This document shows, piece by piece, positions 9,593-17,140 of a stretch of DNA of 38,269 nucleotides. Where the stretch lies: NCBI GenBank assembly GCA_030949995.1, contig JAUZRY010000014.1:1-38269 (forward strand), given 5' to 3'. Numbering within the stretch: position 1 is the stretch's first letter; each line of letters opens with the position of its first letter. The translations under genes and the position numbers were made by a program. The notes beneath the pieces are model-generated. The model was given only the letters and a program-made list of their open reading frames with translations, did not search any database and had not been told where the DNA came from. Origin of the DNA: Ardenticatenia bacterium. Its GTDB lineage: Bacteria > Chloroflexota > Anaerolineae > Ardenticatenales > Ardenticatenaceae.

Positions 9593-10995
9593 TCAATACA
9601 ACCTGCGATTGGGCGACATGAAGATTTCTGGGGGCAGGTTGAACCCGGCCTGCTCGAGGCGCGGGGTGAACCGAGGTCGCACCCCGGTGGGCATGAACTC
9701 ACCTACCACTCGGCCTGTGTCAGGGTCCAGCCCGTGCTCGCGGAAGACGAAAATGTCCTGCATCACGATGGTATCCCCTTCCATGCCTTGGATCTCGCTG
9801 ATTTGGATCACTTTGCGGGAGCCATCGCGCAGGCGCGAGGTTTGGACGATCAGGTCCACAGCACTGGCAATTTGTTCCCGGATGACTTTGAGGGGAAGCT
9901 CCATGCCGGCCATGAGTGCCATGGTCTCCAGGCGAGCCAAACAGTCGCGCGGGCTGTTGGCGTGGGCCGTGGTGAGGGAGCCGTCGTGGCCGGTGTTCAT
10001 GGCCTGAAGCATGTCAAGCGCTTCCCCGCCGCGCACCTCACCGACCACGATGCGGTCGGGACGCATTCGCAGGGAGTTGATCACCAAGTCGCGAATGCCC
10101 ACCCGGCCGGTGCCGTCCACCTCGGCCGGCTTGGCCTCCAGGCGCACCACGTGGCGCTGTTGGAGCTGAAGCTCGGCAGCGTCCTCAATGGTCACGATGC
10201 GTTCCCCTTCCGGGATGAAGCGGCTCAAGATGTTGAGCAGCGTGGTCTTGCCGGAGCCGGTGCCCCCGCTCACCACGATGTTAAGACGCGAGACCACACA
10301 AGCGCGCAGGAACTCGGCCATTTGGGGGGTCAATGAGCCAAAGCGGATAAGGTCTTCCACGCCCAGCTTCTCCTTGCTAAACCGGCGAATGGTGAGCGTG
10401 GGCCCATCAATGGCACACGGTGGAATGACGGCGTTTACCCGGCTGCCGTCTGGCAGGCGAGCGTCCACCATGGGCCATTTGCGGTCAATGTGGCGACCCA
10501 GTGGGCGGATAATGCGCTCAATAATGCGCGCATGACGTGGGCATCGTCCCGGAATTTCACATCCGTCTCGATGAGGCGCCCTGCCTTTTCCACGAAGACC
10601 AAATGGGGGCCGTTGACCATGATCTCCGAAATATCGGGGTCCCGCAGCAGGGGTTCCAGCGGCCCGAACCCCAGCAACTCGTCCTCGATCTCCTGGAAGA
10701 GGACCCGCTGCTCGGACGGCGTGAGGGCCACGCCGCTCTCCCGGTAGAGTTCCTGAAAGCGCTGGGCGAGCAACTGGCGTGTCTCGGGAGAGCGATCCAA
10801 CTTGTGCCCTTCCATGTGTTCCAGAAGACGCTCCATCATCCAATCGCGCAGCTCGGCCCGGCGTTGTCGGGCGATGTCGTCCAAGCCGGCCGTCTGGCCA
10901 CGTGAGGATGATGGCTGAGAGGGCTGGCGCGACGATTGGCTGCCCTTTGAGCGTTCAGGTTCTGGGTTCTGTAGGCGTTGTAAGAGCGACGACAT
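9593..10995 (-). CDS. cpaF: CpaF/TadA-type secretion ATPase (frame slip)
   Basis: The hexameric motor ATPase of Tad/Flp pilus or type II/IV secretion systems, working at the cytoplasmic face of the membrane. The N-terminal part (MSSLLQRL to FRDDAHVMR) has [28 protein letters not shown], the CpaF signature. The remainder continues [14 protein letters not shown], the Walker [26 protein letters not shown] (Asp box), [29 protein letters not shown] (Walker B and His box) and [10 protein letters not shown]. The two halves are in different frames, joining near 10527, so one base is missing or extra; the complete protein would be ~467 residues. ATG 10995 has AAGGAG upstream, though with a long spacing. 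It follows the AAA+ ATPase by 40 bases and precedes the PilO-like gene. Confidence 0.9.
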
Positions 10996-11035
10996 GACTT
11001 CTACTCCACTCTCCTTCCATTGTGACGTGTTGACG

Positions 11036-12349
11036 TTAGAATTCCACGAAGTAGGCCGAGCACGCCTGATCAATGAGGTCCTTGGTGAGCTTGGGTTGAA
11101 CACCCCTGTAAGTGGCAATGTCGATGATTTGGTCCACGATGTCGCGGGGGTGGACGGAGCGCAGCTCCCGCTTCTGTTTGACATAATACTCGCGCAACAA
11201 GTAGACCACCGCTTGGGGCGTAAACTCGACGCCTTTGGCCTGGCACACGCGGCGGAAGATCTCGTAGTATTGGCGTTCGGTGGGGTTGCTGATTTCAATT
11301 TTGTGGCGAATGCGGCGCAAGAACGCCTCGTCCACCAAGTCTTTGGGGTCGAGGTTTGTGCTGAAGACGAGCAACACCTGAAAGGGGATTTCGATCTTCA
11401 TGCCGGTCTGCAGGGTGAGAAAGTCAACACGCGACTCCAGGGGCACAATCCAGCGGTTGAGGAGGTCCTGTGGGCGCACTTGTTGGCGGCCAAAGTCGTC
11501 GATCATGAAGACGCCACCGTTCGCCTTCATCTGAAAGGGGGCCTCGTAGGTTTTGGAGACGGGGTCGTAGATGAGGTCCAAGGTTTCCAAGGTGAGTTCG
11601 CCACCCACTACAATGCAAGGCCTGTTGATTTTCACCCAGCGTCGGTCGAAGCGGCGGGCGCGCAAGCTGCTGGTGGTCTCCCGCCGGGCCGGCTCCTCGG
11701 CGGGCTTGTGGTTGACTTGGTCGAAGACTTTGATAACGCTGCCGCTGACTTCGACGGCGTGGGGCACGTAGACATCGCCTTTCATCATGCGCGCGATGGC
11801 CGATGCAATGGTGGACTTGCCGTTGCCGGGGGGGCCGTAGAGGAACAGGGAGCGCCCAGAGTTGACCGCTGGCCCCAGCCGGTCGATGAGCGTGGGGTGG
11901 ATGACCAAATGGGAGAGGGCGCGCTTCACGTCCTCGGGGCCCACGCGGTGTTGATTGGGCGCCTGGCGCAGCACCACCTTGCGATACGCGTCCAAGGTGA
12001 TCGGAGCAGGGCCCACATACTGGTTGCGCTCGAGGGCCTCCCGCGCCCGTTGGATGCCCTTTTGGGAGATGGTGTACCGGAAGCCCCGCTCGCCGAGCCC
12101 GGTGCTTCCCGTAATGCTGACAAGCTCTTCCCGCTTGAGGTACTCGAGGACCGTGTCCACCACGCCCACAAAGGGAAGGCAGACGGTGTCGGCGATGTCC
12201 CGGGCGATGATCTCGCCGGCGAAGTACACCACTTTCAAGATCAGGTCGGTCAAGAACCCCATGCTGAGCCCGGTCTCCTCAATGGATCGGGGTTCCAACA
12301 GCTCCTCGGGCAGCGTAGACGTGGTCATTGTCGGGGTTCGGACGCTCAT
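11036..12349 (-). CDS. AAA+ ATPase with N-terminal winged-helix-like region
   Basis: A 437-residue ATPase. Residues ~25-115 look like a small helical/winged-helix module (FLTDLILKVVYFAGEIIARDIAD, KREELVSITG, YTISQKGIQRAREALE). A AAA+ core follows with Walker A GPPGNGKST (about 173-181), Walker B GVFMIDDFG, sensor-1 VFSTNLDP and the arginine-containing DEAFLRRIRHKIE. The family pattern resembles MoxR/transposition-helper-like AAA+ proteins that remodel partner proteins, but I cannot name a substrate. Its start overlaps the upstream small gene by four bases (ATGA), so they are coupled, and cpaF follows closely. An accessory role in assembling or regulating the appendage is a reasonable inference. 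Confidence 0.7.
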   Translation of the reverse strand: MSVRTPTMTTSTLPEELLEPRSIEETGLSMGFLTDLILKVVYFAGEIIARDIADTVCLPFVGVVDTVLEYLKREELVSITGSTGLGERGFRYTISQKGIQRAREALERNQYVGPAPITLDAYRKVVLRQAPNQHRVGPEDVKRALSHLVIHPTLIDRLGPAVNSGRSLFLYGPPGNGKSTIASAIARMMKGDVYVPHAVEVSGSVIKVFDQVNHKPAEEPARRETTSSLRARRFDRRWVKINRPCIVVGGELTLETLDLIYDPVSKTYEAPFQMKANGGVFMIDDFGRQQVRPQDLLNRWIVPLESRVDFLTLQTGMKIEIPFQVLLVFSTNLDPKDLVDEAFLRRIRHKIEISNPTERQYYEIFRRVCQAKGVEFTPQAVVYLLREYYVKQKRELRSVHPRDIVDQIIDIATYRGVQPKLTKDLIDQACSAYFVEF

Positions 12350-12651
12350 GGTGCTTCTTCCTCAGGGTGTCCAATGGCTTCAACCGGGACGACCCACACG
12401 AGCTGGCTCTTGTTGACGGCCACAAACTCCACGCGGAGCTCCTCACCGTTGGGGCCGGGCACGGTGGCGTCCGTGAGGGCGATGAAGAGGCGTTCGCTGT
12501 TGAGCTCGTCGCTGAGCCGGTGGCCGGGATGAATGTGTATCATGCCCCGGATGGTTCCCGTGCGCGTGACGGCGACGACCTCTAAGGTCTGGGTGGTGAC
12601 CTTGTCGGTGTAATACTTCCCCTTGGCGTCAATTCGCACTTCTACGCTCAT
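12346..12651 (-). CDS. Small conserved protein of unknown function
   Basis: A 101-residue soluble protein with no signal peptide or membrane helix. It reads as mostly beta strands: VEVRIDAKGKYYTDKV, LEVVAVTRTGTIRGMIHIHPGHRLSDELNS, RLFIALTDATV, LRVEFVAVNKSQLVWVVPVE. The GxIHxxxxxRLSDxLN and FVAVNKxxI pattern recalls a family of small proteins I believe is DUF6812, but I am not certain of that name. ATGA overlap with the AAA+ gene implies stoichiometric co-expression, so it may be a partner or adaptor of that ATPase. Confidence 0.6.
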   Translation of the reverse strand: MSVEVRIDAKGKYYTDKVTTQTLEVVAVTRTGTIRGMIHIHPGHRLSDELNSERLFIALTDATVPGPNGEELRVEFVAVNKSQLVWVVPVEAIGHPEEEAP

Positions 12652-12674
12652 TGGTCGCTCTCCTGTGCCCGTGA

Positions 12675-12708
12675 CACGGGGGGGAGACCAGCCTGGACTG
12701 CCCCCGTG
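12675..12708. terminator. GC hairpin between DUF362 gene and the small gene
   Basis: CACGGGGG (12675-12682) can pair with CCCCCGTG (12701-12708) around an 18-base loop. There is no T tract. It lies in the 69-base gap after the DUF362 stop and before the small-protein start, so it could attenuate or partly terminate transcription between them. Confidence 0.4.
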
Positions 12709-12720
12709 CCCCGGCGAACT

Positions 12721-13946
12721 TCACTTGCGGACGCTCCCCACAGCCCAGAGGAACCCGGCCACCATCATGGCGGCTGTGGCTGCCAAGCCCATGAGGGGAA
12801 GCTTGGAGGCGTAGCCGGGGTTGATGGGCTCGTCGGCGTACTGTTTGAACAGGGCACCCCAGCCAGTGTGATCAAGAATGTACTGGGCTCGACGGTGCCC
12901 CACGAAGGGGTACCAGAAGACGTTGTGGTAGAGGTTAGAGGCCAGATAACTCCACGGAACTAGCCGTGAGCGGAGCAGCACGCCCTCCAAGGGCTTGAGG
13001 GGACCATGGTAGATGAGCTTCTGGCCCCGGCTGGCAAAGGTGTTCTCCTGGCCGGAGAAGTGCCAGTTCTCCTCTGCTGCGTCCACATCGCCCACGATCT
13101 CGATCTCCTTCGGATCACCGACTCCTAAACCGCGCTCGTGGGCCAAGCGAATGAACTTGATCTGCAAGGGATCAAAGCCCATCATCTTGGCGGCAATGGC
13201 ATCAATGGCCACCTGATCGGCGGAGGCCAAGATCACGTTCTTCACGTGGGGACGCATGGCCCGTGGCCCGGGCCCATCCCCGGCCAAGGTGCCGTCCATG
13301 ACGGCGAAGAGGCCGCTGTGGATGTCCTGTTGGATTTGGAGCAAGTCCACGAGTGTCTCGTGGATGACGGCGTGGGTCCAGTGGCGCCGTTCGTTCAGCA
13401 GGCCCCCAAAGGCATTTTTCATGGCCCCCGTCATGGTGGTGAAGACGTGCGTCTTGGTCTGGGGCAGGTGGATGATGTTGCGGTTGTAGAAGAACTCGGG
13501 AATGTAGACACCCTCGGGGTAGATGCGGTCAAGCACCAGGAACGGCTGCTTGGGCTCGTAGCGCACCCACTTGATGTGGGGCTCGTAGATGTGGATGTTG
13601 CGCACGCCGTACTTCTCAATGACATGTTTGTGGCGGTTGTTAATCTCCCCCTCCTTGGCGCTCACCACGACAGTGCGGTTGTGGGCGGCGATGAGCGACT
13701 CCTTGGGATAGCCGTCTGCCAACAGCGTGCGGATCACGCCTTCCAGTTGCCATGGCGGCGTGGAACATCCAGGGTACCAGAGCTGCCAGGAGATGTTGAT
13801 TTTCAGGATCGTCTCGTGATCCTTGGGCACGTTCTCCTGGTACCCTGCCAAGTGCATCAGGCGGGCGTAATCCTCGAGCACCGTCTGAGGGCTTGTGCGC
13901 AACACCGCCACGCGCCTCGTCCGGGAAAGTTGGTCGAGTCAATCAT
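12721..13946 (-). CDS. DUF362 domain protein with C-terminal membrane anchor (frame slip at start)
   Basis: A ~408-residue DUF362 protein; members often occur with iron-sulfur domains, but no cysteine cluster is visible here. Recognisable stretches are HETILKINISWQLWYPGCSTPPWQLEGVIR, NIIHLPQTKTHVFTTMTGAMKNAFGGLL, VMDGTLAGDGPGPR and LASADQVAIDAIAAKMMGFDP, the core of the family. A single hydrophobic segment near the C-terminus (LMGLAATAAMMVAGFLWAVG) suggests a membrane-anchored tail. The frame in use opens only at GTG 13911 with no ribosome site. ATG 13946 has AGGAGG seven bases upstream and encodes MIDSTNFP, but is out of frame by one base, so a base is probably missing near the CCC at about 13925. 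Biochemical role unknown. Confidence 0.8.
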
Positions 13947-14192
13947 AGGAAATCCTCCTGTACATGGGATGGGAGTTGTGTTCAATACAGGTCCATGTTA
14001 TTATTATTTCAGGTGTGACAGGCAGAGAAGTGCTCCGCTCTCACATCACGTCAAGTATAGCGACAGTGCCTGGGAAGGCAAACGGGCGAAGTCCCTTCTT
14101 CACCGACGTGAAGCCGCACCGCTGCTGGATCCTTGTATAACACATCTCTCGCACGGGCACAATAGGAAAATAAGGAGAAATGGGCGGGATTT
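13947..14192. other. Divergent intergenic region
   Basis: It separates the minus-strand DUF362 gene from the plus-strand double-HTH regulator and so should hold promoters for both. An AT-rich stretch lies at 13993-14010, and TATAAC at about 14135 is a possible -10 for the regulator, but neither has a convincing -35. AGGAGG for the DUF362 gene and AAGGAG (14172-14177) for the regulator are clear. Confidence 0.4.
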
Positions 14193-14847
14193 ATGGGCAT
14201 TGATGAACTGACTCTGCGCCGCAAGCTTATCGGACTTCAACTTCAGGCGGCCCGCTTGGAAGCAGGGGTGAGCGTGGAGATCTGCGCGGCCTGGTTGGGC
14301 GTGTCGGCTGAAGAACTGAGGGCTTGGGAATCGGGTTTGGAACCTGTTCCTGTCTCCGTGGCCTTGCGACTGGCCCGTCGGCTGGAGCTCCCCCCTGACA
14401 GCTTTTGAAGATGGCCCTGCGCCCCGTCAGCAGACTGCCGATAATGCCTCGTTGCCCGCTCGCGTGGGGGCTCGCCTGAAGCGCTTGCGGGAGGCGGCCG
14501 GCCTGTCACCGGAGGCCCTGGCCGCCGAGGCGGGATTGACGCCGGATGTGCTCCTCAGTGCCGAAGAGGGTGAGATTGAGCTGGACATGGCCACGCTGGT
14601 GACACTTGCGAAACGGCTGCACGCCTCCCTGGAGGAGATCATTCCTGTAGCCACGTCAGGGGGAGCAGAAAATGGGGTGGACTTGCCCCCAGAACTCGTC
14701 GAGTGGTTGACTGACGAGGAACATCGCGCGTTGATCTCCCTGCTCCAAACTGTGCTCGCCCAGCCCGTTGAGGCCATTACGGCCGTGGGGCGACTCCTGT
14801 TGGAAGTGGCTCTTATCCGTGTGGACCAGGAGGAGAAAGGGGCGTGA
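14193..14847 (+). CDS. Double-HTH (Cro/C1-type) transcriptional regulator (frame slip)
   Basis: Two XRE-type helix-turn-helix domains in tandem. The first (residues ~5-70) reads LRRKLIGLQLQAARLEAGVSVEICAAWLGVSAEELRAWESG. The second reads VGARLKRLREAAGLSPEALAAEAGLTPDVLLSAEEGEIELDMATLVTLAKRL. They are in different frames, but the second frame is open backwards through AFEDGPAPRQQTADNASLP to the end of the first domain. A one-base error in the six-C run at 14390-14395 therefore splits one ~218-residue protein. The start is uncertain: ATG 14193 is in frame, but AAGGAG is better placed for an ATG at 14180 that runs out of frame. The C-terminal third is helical with no known ligand domain. It precedes the sensor kinase by one base and may regulate this operon. 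Confidence 0.75.
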
Positions 14848-14848
14848 G

Positions 14849-16523
14849 GTGGCCGAACTGACCGTTCACGACATGTTGTGGGTGGTGCGGCAGCGTGATA
14901 CGCGCCAAATTCTGGAGACATTGCTCGTGCACTTGGTGGAGCTGACCGGCAGCCAAGGGGGCGGCTTGCTCTTCGCCAGCCCCCACACACCTATCATATT
15001 GCGCCACGGCCGCTTGCCGCCCAAGGCCATGACCACCCTCAGCGGCTGGGATCACGCCATGCTCAACCACCTGCGCCACGGCCCTTTGCACGTGGAGATT
15101 GCCTCCCAAGTTGCCCTCGACGACCATCATGTGCTCCTGAAACTGCCCATGAACACCCCCGATGCGGTTGTGGGCTACATTGGCCTGCTCTACACGGCCA
15201 CACAGGTGCCTAAGCTCGTCGAACTGGAGGATGTCCGCACGTTCATTCAGGCAACTGCAAACTTCGTGGCCCTGCTCGACGAGCTCACCAGTACTCGAAG
15301 GCGGCTTGACCGGCTTGCGCTTCTCTACGAGGTAGGCCAAGCACTGGCCTCCACCTTGGATCTCTCCGCCCTCCTCTATGAGACCATCAAGCTGGCGGTG
15401 GACGTGATCAACGCCGAGGGGGGCAGCCTTATGCTCTACAATGAAAGCACCGACGAGCTCATCTTCAAGATTGTCTACGGCCCTCATGGCCAAGATTTGG
15501 AACAGGCGCGGATTCCGGCAGATAAAGGCATTGCCGGGTGGGTCTTCCAGCACGGAGAACCCGTTATCTCCAACACCCCCCAGGCCGATCCCCGATTTAG
15601 CCATGAGGTCGACCTCCAAACCGGCTTCCGCACCCGAAGCATCCTCTGCGTGCCCATGCAGATCAAGGGCCGGATTATAGGCGTGCTCGAAGTGGTCAAC
15701 AAACAGACGCCGGGCGGGTTCGACGAGGAGGATAAGGAGCTGCTCCTCACCTTGGCCGGCCAGGCCGCCATCGCCCTCGAGAATGCCCGCCTCTACGAGA
15801 GCCTCCGGGAGGAGCGCGATAAGATCCTCCAAGTCCAGGAAGAGGTGAGGCGGGGAGATTGCCCGCAACCTGCACGATGGGACCGTCCAGCTTCTGGCCT
15901 CAATTGCCATGAGCTTAAGCCACCTGCGGCGTCTCATCGAGCAGGCCCCTGAGAAAGTGGGTGAGGAGTTGGACCATATCGAGGCATTGGTCCAGCGGGC
16001 TATCCGGGAATCCCGGTTGCTCCTCTTCGAGCTGAGGCCCCTGGTGCTGGAGACGCGGGGGCTTGGCGCCGCGCTCGAGGCGCACATCTCCCGGCTCAAT
16101 GAGTCCACACACGGCCCACCCGTCCACTTGGAGCTGCCGGAACGCCTGCCATTTTTGGCGCCGTTGGCTGCTCGCACGCTCTTCGCCATCATCCAAGAAG
16201 CCATTAACAATGCCCGTAAACATGCGAAGGGAGCCACAGGCATTTGGGTGACTGTTTCCGTAGAAGATGAGTGGTTGGACGTTGAGATTCGGGATGATGG
16301 AGAGGGCTTTGACCTGAAGGCCGTCGAAAGCCGCTACGAGGAGCTGGGCAGCTTGGGGCTGGTGAACATGAAAGAACGGGCCGAACTCATTGACGCTCAG
16401 TTCCGCCTGCAGAGCGAGCCGGGCAAAGGCACGCGCGTTTTGATCCGCGTCCCACTGACATCACATGTGCTGATCCCACGGTCGGCCCCTGAGCAACTGG
16501 ACGGCCTGGAGGCAACTTCTTGA
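14849..16523 (+). CDS. GAF-containing sensor histidine kinase, NarL/DegS class (frame slip)
   Basis: A soluble sensor kinase of ~557 residues. The first ~150 residues look like a degenerate GAF-type domain. A clear GAF domain follows (LLYEVGQALASTLDLSALLYETIKLAVDVINAEGGSLML to LLLTLAGQAAIALENARLYE), then a short coiled coil. The HisKA_3 box IARNLHDGTVQLLASIAM carries the phospho-accepting His. The HATPase domain shows the N box EAINNARKH, IRDDGEGFD and GSLGLVNMKERAEL. The reading frame breaks in the GGGG at about 15855; deleting one G restores EEVRRE-IARNLHDG. GTG 14849 directly follows the regulator stop with AGGAGAAAGGGG upstream. No membrane segment is seen, so it senses a cytoplasmic signal. 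No response regulator is encoded nearby. Confidence 0.85.
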
Positions 16524-16545
16524 GGACTTTGAGGAGGAGAGTTCA

Positions 16546-17097
16546 ATGACTGAACAGCAACATGACCACCTTGACGCGGGCAAACGTGCCTATGACGTGG
16601 GCGACTACGAGACGGCGGTACAGGCCTTCCGCCAGGCACGGGAAGTCTGGCGCCAGGTGGGCGACAAGTACGCTGAGGCCGACGCCCTCATGAGTGAGGG
16701 TGTGGCCCACTTGCGCATGAAGAACTACCAAGACGCCGAGGCAGCCCTGCGCGAGGCACTGGCGATCTTCACCGAGATTGGGGCCACTGATGGTCAAGCG
16801 ACGGCTTTGGGCAACTTGGGTTCCTTGCTCTACAGCCGCGGGCGATATGAGGATGCCGCTGACTACTTGGACCAGGCAGCCGTGCTCTTTGGGCAGATCG
16901 GCGAAGTAGAACGAGAGGTGGAATCTCTCCAGATGCTCTCCCGCATTCTACTCCGCAAGCGGGACTGGATCAACGCGGTCTTGGTCTACGACCGCTTGCT
17001 CCAGAAGATTCCCCCCAACGAGCTCACACCCCCACAGCGCCTGTTGCGCCTCCTGAACAAGATTTTCTTCCGCCTGTTAGGCGTGCAGACCAGTTAG
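16546..17097 (+). CDS. TPR repeat protein
   Basis: A 183-residue protein built almost entirely of tetratricopeptide repeats: AGKRAYDVGDYETAVQAFRQA, ALMSEGVAHLRMKNYQDAEAALREAL, ALGNLGSLLYSRGRYEDAADYLDQA, and a fourth weaker helical pair around LLRKRDWINAVLVYDRL. TPRs are protein-binding scaffolds. No signal peptide, so it is cytoplasmic. It starts 22 bases after the kinase gene behind GAGGAGAG and ends at the terminator hairpin, so it is the last gene of this three-gene unit. A role in presenting partners to the kinase is inference only. Confidence 0.8.
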   Translation: MTEQQHDHLDAGKRAYDVGDYETAVQAFRQAREVWRQVGDKYAEADALMSEGVAHLRMKNYQDAEAALREALAIFTEIGATDGQATALGNLGSLLYSRGRYEDAADYLDQAAVLFGQIGEVEREVESLQMLSRILLRKRDWINAVLVYDRLLQKIPPNELTPPQRLLRLLNKIFFRLLGVQTS

Positions 17098-17126
17098 GAG
17101 GGGGGCGGACACGGCCGCCCCCCTCC
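17097..17126. terminator. Bidirectional GC terminator hairpin
   Basis: GGAGGGGGGCGG (17097-17108) pairs perfectly with CCGCCCCCCTCC (17115-17126) around a six-base loop. It begins in the stop codon of the TPR gene and lies 15 bases from the valS stop on the other strand. No T tract. It should block read-through between these convergent units. Confidence 0.7.
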
Positions 17127-17140
17127 CGGCCGGCCTGTGG

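Noticed and set aside
10994..12532. Long plus-strand ORF of ~510 codons
   Set aside because: It lies antisense to the AAA+ ATPase and the small coupled gene, both of which have motifs and ribosome sites. High-GC DNA commonly gives such shadow frames.
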